A DNA stretch of 64,000 nt from the NCBI RefSeq assembly GCF_014466955.1, contig NZ_AP023396.1:310001-374000 (forward strand). The letters are read 5' to 3'. The notes under the pieces are model-generated. The model was not told the origin of the DNA. It saw only the letters and a program-made list of their open reading frames with translations, and did no database searches. Shown here in pieces: positions 45,659 to 55,571 of the stretch. Origin of the DNA: Nocardia wallacei (lineage in GTDB: Bacteria > Actinomycetota > Actinomycetes > Mycobacteriales > Mycobacteriaceae). A program made the position numbers and the translations under genes. Within the stretch, counting starts at the first letter, position 1; each line of letters starts with the position of its first letter.

Positions 45659-47296
45659 TTACGCTCCCGCGGTGATGAATTCGGCGCACTTCTCGCCGAT
45701 CATGTACGACGGGGCGTTGGTGTTACCGCCGGTGATGCTCGGCATGATCGAGGCGTCGGCGACCCGCAGGCCCTCGATGCCGCGCACCCGCAGCTGCGGA
45801 TCGACCACCGCCCGCTCGTCGACGCCCATGCGACAGGTGCCGACCGGGTGGTAGACGGAATGGATGCGGTTGGGCAGTTCGCGCCGCAGGGCCGTCTCGT
45901 CGGCGAACTCGGGACCCGGCGCGTGCTCCTCGGTGACATCACCCGCGATGGTCTTGGACGACATGATCTCCCGGATCATGCCGATGGCCTCGATCAGGAA
46001 CTCGGTGTCGGCCGGGTCGGACAGGTAGCCCGGGTCGATCAGCGGCTGCTGCAGCGGATCGGTCGAGGCCAGCCGCAGTTCGCCCCGGCTCTTCGGATAG
46101 ATCAGGGTCGGGAAGATTGTGATCGCCGAGCGGCGGTCCACCATGTGCAGCTTGTCCTCGTCCTGGTTGGGCACCGGATAGCTCCACGGCAGGGTGTGGA
46201 TCTGCATGTCCGGAATGTCCTTGGCGAACGAGGTTTTCACGAACCCCACGCATTCGAACACCGTCCGCCCGAACCACGAACTACCCGGACGCAGCGCCTC
46301 GCGCAGCATGCCGGCCGCGAAGTGCGACGGAATACCGCGGTGCAGCGCCTTCTTGGAGATGTAGGTCATCGGGACGAACAGGTGGTCGTGCAGGTTCTGC
46401 CCCACCGGCAGGTCGGCGTGCACGTCGATGCCGAGGTCGCGCAGGTGCCCGGCCGGGCCGATGCCCGACAGCAGCAGGGTGTGTGCCGAACCCATCACGC
46501 CGCCGGAGACCACGACCTCCTTCGCGGCGCGGATGATGCGGCGGCGGCCACGCTTCTCGATCACCTCGACACCGGTGGCGCGGCCCTTCTCGATCACCAC
46601 GCGCGCTACGTGCGCGCCGGTGACCACGCGCAGGTTCTTGTTCGGGCGCTCGGTGATGAAGCCGCGCGAGGAGCTGTAGCGAATACCGTTGCGCACGCTC
46701 TGCTGGAAGATGCTGATGCCCTCCTGCGATTCGCCGTTGTAGTCGGCGATCTGCGGGACACCCAGCGTCTCGGTCGCCGCGGAGATGAAGCCCTGCGCGA
46801 TCGGGGTGAGTTCCTTCTGCCGGGTGACCTGGATCGGGCCGCCGGAGCCGCGCAGCTCGCTCGCGCCTTCCTCCCAGTTCTCCAGGCGCTTGTAGGCGGG
46901 TAGCACGTCGGCGTAGCTCCAGCCCTCGCAACCCTCGGCCGCCCAGGAGTCGAAGTTGGCCTTGTTGCCGCGCACGAACAGCATGCCGTTGACGGAGCTG
47001 GACCCGCCCAGCACCTTGCCGCGGGTCATCGGGATCTCGCGCTCGTTGGCGTGCTTCTGCGGCACCGAGTACTGGCTCCAGGTGACCTGGTGCTTGAGCT
47101 GCGGCACGGTGTGCACCGTGGTGATCATGCCCGGCACGCGGACCAGCCGGGTGTTGTCCTTGCGCCCGGCCTCCAGCAGGATCACGCTGGCGCCGTGCTC
47201 GGCCAGCCGGCCCGCGACGATGGCACCGGCGCTACCGGCGCCCACGACGACGTAATCGGCTTCGCTGGTATCCCCGGTGCGCGGAGAGTCGGTCAT
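45659..47296 (-). CDS. GMC-family oxidoreductase (choline-dehydrogenase-like)
   Basis: A 545-aa GMC flavoprotein. The FAD motif is DYVVVGAGSAGAIVAGRLAE with SVILLEAGRKDN, GMC signature 1 is TRGKVLGGSSSVNGMLFVRG, signature 2 is GGVMGSAHTLLLSGIGPAGH, and the C-terminal active-site His is in SVYHPVGTCRMGVDERAVVD with a second active-site Asn in GGNTNAPSYMIGEKCAEFI. It oxidises an alcohol; substrate unknown. No Bet genes flank it, and its promoter carries a perfect KstR-type box (47373-47386), so a steroid or lipid alcohol is plausible. GAGGTAAGCACT precedes ATG 47296. Confidence 0.9.
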   Translation of the reverse strand: MTDSPRTGDTSEADYVVVGAGSAGAIVAGRLAEHGASVILLEAGRKDNTRLVRVPGMITTVHTVPQLKHQVTWSQYSVPQKHANEREIPMTRGKVLGGSSSVNGMLFVRGNKANFDSWAAEGCEGWSYADVLPAYKRLENWEEGASELRGSGGPIQVTRQKELTPIAQGFISAATETLGVPQIADYNGESQEGISIFQQSVRNGIRYSSSRGFITERPNKNLRVVTGAHVARVVIEKGRATGVEVIEKRGRRRIIRAAKEVVVSGGVMGSAHTLLLSGIGPAGHLRDLGIDVHADLPVGQNLHDHLFVPMTYISKKALHRGIPSHFAAGMLREALRPGSSWFGRTVFECVGFVKTSFAKDIPDMQIHTLPWSYPVPNQDEDKLHMVDRRSAITIFPTLIYPKSRGELRLASTDPLQQPLIDPGYLSDPADTEFLIEAIGMIREIMSSKTIAGDVTEEHAPGPEFADETALRRELPNRIHSVYHPVGTCRMGVDERAVVDPQLRVRGIEGLRVADASIMPSITGGNTNAPSYMIGEKCAEFITAGA

Positions 47297-47372
47297 AGTG
47301 CTTACCTCATCCTCGAAGTAGTCGGCAGGTCGCGGCCGCGCTCGGTGCCGGAGAGCGTGCCCGAGATCACTG

Positions 47373-47386
47373 TAGAACAAGTTCTA
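47373..47386. promoter_or_regulatory. KstR-type operator upstream of the GMC gene
   Basis: TAGAACAAGTTCTA: both 6-bp half-sites are perfect (TAGAAC/GTTCTA) and fit the published KstR pattern tnnAACnnGTTnna. It lies 77 bp upstream of the GMC start. Confidence 0.65.
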
Positions 47387-47522
47387 ATAATGGTGAAGCG
47401 CCGGATCCGGATGCGGTTCTCGGCGCACGGCCTCCGATCCGGGTGAGTCGGGTGGTGTGATAGATCATCCGGGCCGCTCGCGGGCGGGTGTGGAGACCGC
47501 CGCCCGGCCGGTTCGGACGCTG

Positions 47523-47536
47523 TAGAACTCGTTTCA
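47523..47536. promoter_or_regulatory. Weak KstR-type site upstream of the peroxidase gene
   Basis: TAGAACTCGTTTCA keeps the AACnnGTT core and the left half-site, but the right half is degenerate. It stands 30 bp before the predicted -10 (TATCAT, 47566-47571). Confidence 0.4.
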
Positions 47537-47578
47537 TTTCCCGGGGCCGGTGATCGACTTCGACCTATCATCGCCCTT

Positions 47579-48064
47579 GTGACTATTCGTGACATTGCCG
47601 TACGCACCCTTTCCGACGAATCCACCACTCTCGGCGAACTGGCCGGCGACAAGGCACTGCTGGTCGTGAACGTCGCGTCCAAATGTGGTCTGACACCGCA
47701 GTACACCGGTCTGGTGGAGCTGCAGAAGACTTACGGCCCACGCGGTTTCAGTGTCGTCGGGGTGCCGTGCAACCAGTTCATGGGCCAGGAGCCCGGCACC
47801 GCCGCGGAGATCGAGGAGTTCTGCTCGACCACCTACGGCGTGGACTTTCCGCTGCTGGAGAAGACCGAGGTGAACGGCGACGGGCGGCATCCGCTCTATC
47901 AGGAGCTGGTGCGGACCGCCGATGCCGAGGGTGAGGCCGGTGATATCCAGTGGAACTTCGAGAAGTTCCTCGTCGATCGGGACGGCAAGGTGGTGGCCCG
48001 ATTCCGGCCGCGGACCGAGCCGCAGGACCCGGCGGTGGTCGCCGCGGTCGAGTCGGTGCTGTAG
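47579..48064 (+). CDS. Glutathione-peroxidase-family thiol peroxidase
   Basis: A 161-aa Cys-type GPx. The peroxidatic Cys is C36 (LVVNVASKCGLTPQYTGLVE), the Gln/Asn elements stand in GVPCNQFMGQEPGTAAEIEE and the Trp in GDIQWNFEKFLVDRDGKVVA. A resolving Cys may be C82 (EEFCSTT). Actinobacteria lack glutathione, so thioredoxin is the likely reductant. The GTG at 47579 has a TATCAT box seven bases upstream and no ribosome site, so the mRNA is probably leaderless. Confidence 0.92.
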   Translation: MTIRDIAVRTLSDESTTLGELAGDKALLVVNVASKCGLTPQYTGLVELQKTYGPRGFSVVGVPCNQFMGQEPGTAAEIEEFCSTTYGVDFPLLEKTEVNGDGRHPLYQELVRTADAEGEAGDIQWNFEKFLVDRDGKVVARFRPRTEPQDPAVVAAVESVL

Positions 48065-48083
48065 CGGCTCGGTCGCGAATTCC

Positions 48084-49392
<1,309 letters not shown>

Positions 49393-49429
49393 TCCTCCCG
49401 GCTCCCCGGAAGTCCTGCGCCGCAGCCGC

Positions 49430-50497
49430 TTACGGGCGGGAGGCGACGCAGTCGCAGGCGCAGGCGGTGGTGAGATCGATCGTGGCGGTGGGTTCGCGGA
49501 AGATGCCGTTGGCCGGCGTGGTGCGGGAGAGGGCGTCGGCGGCGAGGATCATGGCGGCGCCGGTCCACGTGGTGCGCTCCTCCGGCCAGCGCTTGCCGTC
49601 GGCGAATACCAGTCCGGTCCAATAGGAGCCGTCGGCCTCGCGCAGGTGCTGCATGGCGGCCAGCAGGCGGCGGGCGCGGGTGTGATCGCCGAGGGTGTCC
49701 AGCGCCAGCGCCAGCTCGCAGGTCTCCGCTCCGGTCACCCAGGGCCGGTCCGCGACGCACCGGATGCCCAGCTCGCCCACGACGAAATCGTCCCAGCGCG
49801 AAGCGATCCGCTCGGCGGCGGGCGCGCCGTCGAAGGCGCCGCACAGCACCGGGTAGTACCAGTCCATCGAGTAGCGGTCCTTCTCGGTGAACGACTCGGG
49901 ATGGTGGCGGATGGCGTGGCCCAGGCGCAGGGCCGCGATCTCCCAGTCCGGTTGCGGGTCGCCGAGCGACTCGGCCAGCGCCAGGGCGCAGCGGATGCTG
50001 TGGAACATACTCGCGCAGCCTGTCAGCAGGGCCTCTTCGGCGACCCCGGAAACGCCGCGCAGCCAATAGATCTCGCCGTTGCGGCCCTGCTGCAGGGTGA
50101 CCACGTAGTCGATGGCGGCGCGCACGCCCGGCCACAGCGCCGCGGCGAACTCGCGATCCCCGGTGCAGCGGAAGTAGTGCCACACCCCGGTCGCCAGATA
50201 GGCGCAGAAGTTGGTGTCGGCGTCCGCGTTCTCGATCGCGCCCGCGCGGAACTGCGACGGCCACGAGCCGTCCGGGCGCTGCGTGCGCGCCGACCATTCG
50301 TAGGCCGCGCGCGCCTCGGTCAGCAGTCCGGCCGCGGTGAGCGCCATCGCGCTCTCGACGTGGTCCCACGGGTCGGTGTGACCGCCGGTGAACCAGGGTA
50401 GCGCGCCGTCGGATTCCTGTGCGGCGGCGATGGATTCGGCGGTCTGCTGGCACTGCGCGGCGGTGAGGACGCCGGGCACGGCCGGTACCTCAGGCAC
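49430..50497 (-). CDS. Alpha/alpha-toroid protein (prenyltransferase/glycosidase-like)
   Basis: A 355-aa protein with repeated helical segments: AESIAAAQESDGALPWFTGG, HTDPWDHVESAMALTAAGLL, EARAAYEWSARTQRPDGSWP, then WYYPVLCGAFDGAPAAERIA and HLREADGSYWTGLVFADGKR. The (D)G(S)W-type turns resemble squalene-cyclase/prenyltransferase toroids, but DPWDHVE and the acidic residues also fit (alpha/alpha)6 glycosidases; the acid motif DxDD of class II terpene cyclases is absent. It starts at GTG 50497, overlapping the stop of the methyltransferase by 8 nt, so it is the last gene of a coupled operon. A role in modifying a lipid-linked or glycosylated product is inference. Confidence 0.7.
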   Translation of the reverse strand: MPEVPAVPGVLTAAQCQQTAESIAAAQESDGALPWFTGGHTDPWDHVESAMALTAAGLLTEARAAYEWSARTQRPDGSWPSQFRAGAIENADADTNFCAYLATGVWHYFRCTGDREFAAALWPGVRAAIDYVVTLQQGRNGEIYWLRGVSGVAEEALLTGCASMFHSIRCALALAESLGDPQPDWEIAALRLGHAIRHHPESFTEKDRYSMDWYYPVLCGAFDGAPAAERIASRWDDFVVGELGIRCVADRPWVTGAETCELALALDTLGDHTRARRLLAAMQHLREADGSYWTGLVFADGKRWPEERTTWTGAAMILAADALSRTTPANGIFREPTATIDLTTACACDCVASRP

Positions 50498-51215
50498 TGC
50501 GCACCGCCGGTTTGGTGAAGTACAGCGCGACGCTCTTGCCGATGATCGGATCCAGGGCGCTCTCGGCCAGGCGGGTGAGCCGGGGGCGTTTCATCATGTC
50601 CCACACCAGCAGCCGGTGGTATGCCCCGACCACCCGGCTGTCCGTCTTCGACACGCCCACCAGGCATTTCAGCCACCAGTAGGGCGAGTGCAGGGCATGG
50701 GCGTGCGCGCTGTGGATGAATCGCACACCCTGTCCCGCGATCTTGCCGCGCAATTCGTCCGCGCGGTAGATGCGTACGTGGCCGCCCTCGTTGGCGTGGT
50801 ACTCGTCCGACAGCAGCCAGCAGATGCGTTCCGGTAGCCAACGCGGCACCGTGACCGCCAGTGCACCACCGGGTTTGAGCACCCGCACCAGCTCGGCGAT
50901 GGCACGGTCGTCCTCGGGCACGTGCTCGAGGATCTCCGAGGCGATGACGATGTCGAATTCCTCGTTGTCGTAGGGCAGGGCGAGCGCGTCGCCCTGCACC
51001 GCTTCGGCTTTCGCGTAGGGGGGCACCTCCCGCGCCTCGGCCATCGCGCCGAACATGACCTTCACGTCGGCCAGGTCGCTCGCGCTCTGATCGAAGGCGA
51101 CGACATCCGCGCCGCGCCGGTATGCCTCGAACGAGTGCCTGCCCTGCCCGCACCCGACATCGATGACGCGGGTGCCCGGCCCGATCCCGAGGCGGTCGAA
51201 GTCGACGGTCAGCAT
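50490..51215 (-). CDS. Class I SAM-dependent methyltransferase (operon member)
   Basis: A 241-aa methyltransferase of the UbiE/Methyltransf_11 type: VIDVGCGQGRHSFEAYRRGA (motif I), GDALALPYDNEEFDIVIASE (motif II), ILEHVPEDDRAIAELVRVLK and GGALAVTVPRWLPERICWLL. The C-terminal ~70 residues carry aromatic clusters (HALHSPYWWLKCLVG). The ATG lies inside the glycosyltransferase stop region (7-nt overlap) and its own stop overlaps the toroid gene start, so the three proteins are co-translated and likely work on one substrate. Confidence 0.9.
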   Translation of the reverse strand: MLTVDFDRLGIGPGTRVIDVGCGQGRHSFEAYRRGADVVAFDQSASDLADVKVMFGAMAEAREVPPYAKAEAVQGDALALPYDNEEFDIVIASEILEHVPEDDRAIAELVRVLKPGGALAVTVPRWLPERICWLLSDEYHANEGGHVRIYRADELRGKIAGQGVRFIHSAHAHALHSPYWWLKCLVGVSKTDSRVVGAYHRLLVWDMMKRPRLTRLAESALDPIIGKSVALYFTKPAVRSA

Positions 51216-52462
51216 GTGCCCTCCTCGGGTGCGTGGATCCGACGGGCGATGGCTCGCTCGTAGACGGAAACGGTCTGTGCGGCAACAGCTTCCCAGCTGT
51301 ACACGGCAACCGCACGCCGGCGCCCCGCGGCGCCGAGTTCGGTCAGCCGGCGGCGGGAGTCCAGCAGGCGGCCGACGGTGTGGGTCAGCTCGTCGACATT
51401 GCCCGGCTCGACCAGTTCGGCGCAGTCGCCCACGACCTCCGGCAGCGCCCCCGCGCGGCTGGCGACCAGCGGGGTGCCGCTGGCCATCGCCTCCACCGCG
51501 GGTAGCGAGAAGCCCTCGTACATGGACGGGATACAGGCGATCTCCGCGGATGCCAGCAGCTCGGCGAGTTCTGTGTCGGACAGGCCCGCGGTGGCCGTGA
51601 CGATATCGGACAGACCGAGTTCGGCGATCAGCTTCTCGGTCGGCCCGTTCGGCTCCAGCTTGGCGACCAGGCGCAGCTCGATGTCGTGCGAGAGCCGCAG
51701 CCGCGCAACGGCTTGCAGCAGATGACCGATGCCCTTGAGCGGCTTGTCCGCGCTGGCGACCGCGACGATGCGCCCGGGCGCCCGGCCGGCGCGCGGCCGG
51801 AACAGATCGGTGTCCACCCCCAGGGGCACCACGTTCAACTGGTCCACCGCCACCCCGAAGTCGTCGACGATGTCGGCGGCCGAGGACGAGGACACCGTGA
51901 TGAGGTCCGGAATCTGCTGGGCCACCCGCTGCTGCATGGCGAGGAATCCGTACCAGCGCCGCACGAAGAGCTTGCGGCGCCAGGGCGCGGCCGCCAGATC
52001 GAGCGCCCGGTCCCGGGTGATCGGATGATGCACCGTCGCCACCAGCGGCAGCCGTGTCGCGATGTCGAGCAGGCCGGTGCCGAGGCACTGATTGTCGTGC
52101 ACCACATCGAAATCCGCGGCGCGCGAGCGCAGCAGCCGGGCGGCGCGCAGGCTGAACGTGCGCGGCTCCGGGAACCCGGCGGTCCACATGGTGCCCAGCT
52201 CCAGCAGGTCGATCCGGTCGCGGAGTTCACCGGGCCGCGGGGTGCGGAACGGGTCCGGCTCCCGGTACAGGTCGAGGCCGGGCACTTCGGTCAGGCTCAC
52301 CCGCGGATCGAGGTGCTCCGGGTACGGCTGCCCGGAGAACACCTCGACCCGGTGCCCGAGCTCGGCCAGGCCGCGGCTGAGGTGCCGGACATAGACCCCC
52401 TGCCCGCCACAGTGGGTCTTGCTGCGGTAGGACAGCAGGGCAATGCGCACTTGTCGGCTCAC
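51209..52462 (-). CDS. GT4-family glycosyltransferase
   Basis: A 417-aa GT-B retaining glycosyltransferase. The N-terminal acceptor domain begins VRIALLSYRSKTHCGGQGVY with the Gly-loop and HLSRGLAELGHRVEVFSGQP. The donor domain holds IVAVASADKPLKGIGHLLQA and the E-x7-E motif in CIPSMYEGFSLPAVEAMASG. It transfers a sugar from a nucleotide donor to an unknown acceptor. It follows the LLM enzyme by 36 nt on the same strand with no terminator between them. Confidence 0.92.
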   Translation of the reverse strand: MSRQVRIALLSYRSKTHCGGQGVYVRHLSRGLAELGHRVEVFSGQPYPEHLDPRVSLTEVPGLDLYREPDPFRTPRPGELRDRIDLLELGTMWTAGFPEPRTFSLRAARLLRSRAADFDVVHDNQCLGTGLLDIATRLPLVATVHHPITRDRALDLAAAPWRRKLFVRRWYGFLAMQQRVAQQIPDLITVSSSSAADIVDDFGVAVDQLNVVPLGVDTDLFRPRAGRAPGRIVAVASADKPLKGIGHLLQAVARLRLSHDIELRLVAKLEPNGPTEKLIAELGLSDIVTATAGLSDTELAELLASAEIACIPSMYEGFSLPAVEAMASGTPLVASRAGALPEVVGDCAELVEPGNVDELTHTVGRLLDSRRRLTELGAAGRRRAVAVYSWEAVAAQTVSVYERAIARRIHAPEEGTC

Positions 52463-52498
52463 TCTCCGTGGTCGAGACAGGGTGGGGTAGAGGGTGAT

Positions 52499-53359
52499 TC
52501 AGGCGGTGAGGCCCAGCGGAGCCAGCTTGGCGGCCAAGCGGTCCAGGTAGGCGAGCACCTCGGCATCGGATTTGTCGGGGAGCCCGTACAGCACGTCGGT
52601 GACGCCTGCCGCCTCCCATTCGGCCAAGCGTTCGGCGTCCGGCTTGAAATCCAGGGCGACGACGCGCGGCTGCCCGTCGCGCCCGGCCTCCTGCCACACC
52701 TTGGACAGCAGCTTCAGCCGATCCAGCAGCAGATCGTTCTCGTAGGGCGTGGTGATCCAGCCGTCCGCCGACTTGGCGATCCAGCGGAAGCCCTGCTCGG
52801 TGCCCGCGGTGCCGATGAGCACCGGTACGTGCGGCTGCACCGGCTTCGGCCACGCCCAGCTCGGCCCGAACTTCACGAACTCACCGTCGTAGGCGGCCTC
52901 CTCCTGGGTCCACAGAGCGTTCATGGCCTCGAGATATTCGCGCAGTACCGTGCGCCGCTTCTTCGGCGGCACCCCGTGATCGGTGAGTTCGTCGGTGTTC
53001 CAGCCGAATCCGGCGCCCAGGCTCACTCGGCCGCCGGACAGGTGGTCTAGCGTGGCGATGGTCTTGGCGAGGGTGATCACATCGTGTTCCACGGGCAGCG
53101 CGACCGCGGTGGACAGCTCGATGCGTTCGGTGACCGCGGCCGCGGTGCCGAGCGCCACCCACGGGTCGAGGGTGCGGGTGTAGCGGTCGTCGGGCAGGCT
53201 GGCATCGCCGGTCACCGGATGTGCCGCTTCGCGTTTCACCGGAATATGGGTGTGCTCGGGCACGAAGAAGGAGTCGAACCCGCGCTCCTCGGCGGCTTTC
53301 GCGGCCGCGGCGGGGGTGATGCCGCGGTCGCTGGTGAACAAGACGATGCCGAAACGCAT
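52499..53359 (-). CDS. LLM-class F420-dependent oxidoreductase (TIGR03619-like)
   Basis: A 286-aa luciferase-like monooxygenase fold: MRFGIVLFTSDRGITPAAAA, RGFDSFFVPEHTHIPVKREA, RIELSTAVALPVEHDVITLA and the flavin-site GGRVSLGAGFGWNTDELTDH. The short length and FFVPEHTHIP fit the F420-dependent TIGR03619 group, common in actinomycetes. It oxidises or reduces an unidentified alcohol, aldehyde or ketone using F420. It starts 14 nt after the flavoprotein gene. Confidence 0.9.
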   Translation of the reverse strand: MRFGIVLFTSDRGITPAAAAKAAEERGFDSFFVPEHTHIPVKREAAHPVTGDASLPDDRYTRTLDPWVALGTAAAVTERIELSTAVALPVEHDVITLAKTIATLDHLSGGRVSLGAGFGWNTDELTDHGVPPKKRRTVLREYLEAMNALWTQEEAAYDGEFVKFGPSWAWPKPVQPHVPVLIGTAGTEQGFRWIAKSADGWITTPYENDLLLDRLKLLSKVWQEAGRDGQPRVVALDFKPDAERLAEWEAAGVTDVLYGLPDKSDAEVLAYLDRLAAKLAPLGLTA

Positions 53360-53373
53360 GGCCCGTGGTCCTT

Positions 53374-54873
53374 TCAGTTCGCCGCAGCGGTGGAGTGCGG
53401 GGTTTCGCCGGTGGCGGCGGCCTGTCCGGCGCGGCGGCCGTAGAAGCTGCCGTCGCCGAGGGACGCGCCGCTGGCATAGCCGCCGGCGCAGATGCCGGAG
53501 GTGCAGCGGCCCGCGGCGTACAGCCCGGCGATCGGTTCGCCGGAGACGTGCAGCACGCGCGAGTCGAGGTCGGTGCGCAGGCCGCCCAGGGTGAATCCGG
53601 CGGTCATGCCGCGCAGGTCGTATCCGGCGAGCGGGGTACCGATCGGCTTCACCCACTCGGGCTTCTTGCCCAGCAGTGGGTCGACGCCGTCCTTGGCGTG
53701 CCGGTTGTACACCTCGACCGTGGTCTGCAGCGCACCGGCGGGCAGGCCCATCTCGGTCTCGAGTTCCTCGATCGTCTCCGCCACCCAGGTCGGCGGCTGG
53801 CGGAAGAACGGTGTGGAGGTCTCGGTCGCGTCGGCGGCCTCGAGCGACTCCTCGTCCAGGACCAGGAACGCCTGATTGTCCTGCTGCAGCAGGGTCGCCT
53901 GGCCGATGCGGCCGGGGTAGGTGTCCTCGGCGATGTAGCGCTGCCCGCGCCCGTTGACCAGGATGCCGCGTGCCATCCGCTGCGGGTCGCCGAAGAAGGC
54001 GACCTCGGTGGCGTCCATGTGGGCCAGGTCCGCGCCGAGCGCCTGGGCGATGCGGATACCGATACCGTCGTGCTCCTCGATGGCCGCGCCCGGACGGCCG
54101 ATCAGCCGCGGCGCGTAGCTCTCGATCATCTGCTGCTGGTAGGCGAAGCTGCCGGTGGCCAGCACGACGCCGCGCCGGGCCCGCACGGTCAGCGGCTTGC
54201 CGTAGCGTTTGGCGACGATGCCGACGACGCGATCCGCGTCGTCGATCACGAGCCGCTGGATGCGCACGTCGTATTCGGCTCGCACACCGAGGGATTCGGC
54301 GGTGTCGGTGAGCGGCTTCATCAGCATGTAGCCGCCGCCCTTGGCGCCCGTGCGCTTGTTCTCCATCCGCGGCACGTGGCCGCGCGGCGCGGGCGGGACG
54401 AGTTCGTTGAACGGCGCGGCGTTCTCGCCGCCGGAGTACATCAGGCCCTCGTCGTGCGGAGGCTCCCAGCCGGGCTCGCCCCAGAACTCCTCCTTGAACG
54501 GCACGCCCTGGGCGACCAGCCACTCGTAATGTGCCACGCTGCCCTGGCAGTAGTCGTGGATCTTGGCGCGGTCCACACCCGGGCCCAGTGCGGCGAGCAG
54601 GAACTTCTCCATGTTCTCCGGAGTGTCGTCGAAGCCGAGCGCCCGCTGCAGCGGCGTCCCGCCGCCGAGGTAGATGAACCCGCCCGCCTGCGAGGCGGCC
54701 CCACCCCAGCCGCCGGTGCGCTCCAGCACGAGCACATCGGCGCCCGCGCGCGCGGCCTCGATGGCGGCGGCCGCTCCGGCGACACCGTATCCGGCGATCA
54801 CGACGTCGGCCTCGAGATCCCAGGCCGTGATCGCGGCGGCGCGCGCGGGGCGCACGGTTGCAGTGTCGGTCAT
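53374..54873 (-). CDS. FAD-binding dehydrogenase, fumarate-reductase/KsdD superfamily
   Basis: A 499-aa flavoprotein. Its FAD motif is DVVIAGYGVAGAAAAIEAAR with DVLVLERTGGWGGAASQAGG, then FIYLGGGTPLQRALGFDDTP, the central ARRGVVLATGSFAYQQQMIE and the C-terminal GLYAAGRCTSGICAGGYASG ASLGDGSFYGRRAG motif. It belongs with 3-ketosteroid dehydrogenases and Rv1817-like proteins, although the exact active-site residues of KsdD cannot be assigned. Co-translated with the CMD-like gene (4-nt overlap, 54870-54873) and followed by the LLM enzyme. Confidence 0.88.
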   Translation of the reverse strand: MTDTATVRPARAAAITAWDLEADVVIAGYGVAGAAAAIEAARAGADVLVLERTGGWGGAASQAGGFIYLGGGTPLQRALGFDDTPENMEKFLLAALGPGVDRAKIHDYCQGSVAHYEWLVAQGVPFKEEFWGEPGWEPPHDEGLMYSGGENAAPFNELVPPAPRGHVPRMENKRTGAKGGGYMLMKPLTDTAESLGVRAEYDVRIQRLVIDDADRVVGIVAKRYGKPLTVRARRGVVLATGSFAYQQQMIESYAPRLIGRPGAAIEEHDGIGIRIAQALGADLAHMDATEVAFFGDPQRMARGILVNGRGQRYIAEDTYPGRIGQATLLQQDNQAFLVLDEESLEAADATETSTPFFRQPPTWVAETIEELETEMGLPAGALQTTVEVYNRHAKDGVDPLLGKKPEWVKPIGTPLAGYDLRGMTAGFTLGGLRTDLDSRVLHVSGEPIAGLYAAGRCTSGICAGGYASGASLGDGSFYGRRAGQAAATGETPHSTAAAN

Positions 54874-55274
54874 CGTGTGCTCTTCCTCTGCTCGGACTTC
54901 TGGTGTTGTGCCACTACCTTCCCGACTACGCCGTCCAGCGCGGTGCCGGCGGGCCAGCCGGCATAGTGGCACAGGAACAGCGCGATCTCCCGCAACTGCG
55001 CGGCGGTGAGTTCCTCGTTGCGCAGCGCCGCGCCGATCTGGATCTCGGCGACGTCGAACATGCCCTGGGCGGTGAGCGCGCCGAGCAGCAGCAGGCGGCG
55101 GTCGCGCACGGACAGCTCCGGCCGCGACCAGATGTCGGCGAACAGATGGTCGGCGGTGACGGCGAAATGCTCGCCCGGTCCGTCGGCGAACTCCCAGCCG
55201 TAGACCTCGGACATCTTCTTCAGCCCGCGCTGACGGCGCGCCGCGGCCGATTCGCCGGTCTCGTCGGTGTTCAT
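54870..55274 (-). CDS. Carboxymuconolactone-decarboxylase-family protein
   Basis: A 134-aa CMD-fold protein: RGLKKMSEVYGWEFADGPGE, LSVRDRRLLLLGALTAQGMF, IGAALRNEELTAAQLREIAL and FLCHYAGWPAGTALDGVVGK. The AGWP motif and conserved His are those of 4-carboxymuconolactone decarboxylases rather than AhpD, which needs CxxC. GAAGGAGCAGCA precedes ATG 55274. It is the first gene of a six-gene operon running to 49430 (CMD, flavoprotein, LLM, GT4, methyltransferase, toroid). The operon's promoter region holds both a GACACGTGT palindrome and a KstR-like site. Confidence 0.88.
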   Translation of the reverse strand: MNTDETGESAAARRQRGLKKMSEVYGWEFADGPGEHFAVTADHLFADIWSRPELSVRDRRLLLLGALTAQGMFDVAEIQIGAALRNEELTAAQLREIALFLCHYAGWPAGTALDGVVGKVVAQHQKSEQRKSTR

Positions 55275-55410
55275 TGCTGCTCCTTCGCGGTGTCGCGGGT
55301 CGCTATGCCGGAAACCTCTCGGCACCACGCGGATTCCGTTTGCCCCCGACCGGCAGCGGCGAGCCGCCGGTGGTGGCGAGCGTGCTCCTCCGGTTGCCCC
55401 GAAACTGTCT

Positions 55411-55422
55411 GGACACGTGTAC
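55411..55422. promoter_or_regulatory. TetR-type palindrome upstream of the six-gene operon
   Basis: GGACACGTGTAC contains the 8-bp palindrome ACACGTGT and the same GACACGTGT core as the tetR operator at 48662. It lies 137 bp before the CMD-like gene start, in the divergent region with the P450. Confidence 0.55.
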
Positions 55423-55452
55423 GGACTATAGGTTCGAGCCCGTGCCTGTCGC

Positions 55453-55466
55453 AAGAACTTGTTTCA
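55453..55466. promoter_or_regulatory. Weak KstR-like site
   Basis: AAGAACTTGTTTCA keeps the AACnnGTT core of tnnAACnnGTTnna; the outer positions match only partly. Divergent promoter region of the CMD-like operon and the P450. Confidence 0.35.
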
Positions 55467-55547
55467 ATTTTGGCGGCGGCGGGTTGGTCCCCGCGTGCGG
55501 CGGGACGGCTGTCCCATTGTCGGCATGCGCGCACAATGGTACCGTCC

Positions 55548-55571
55548 AGACACATGTCCAGCTATGTGTCT
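55548..55571. promoter_or_regulatory. Operator overlapping the P450 start codon
   Basis: AGACACAT (55548-55555) and ATGTGTCT (55564-55571) are perfect inverted arms, and the inner AGACACATGTCC matches the GACACGTGTC core at one base off. The start codon ATG (55554-55556) lies inside it, so a bound repressor would sit on the beginning of the transcript. Confidence 0.6.
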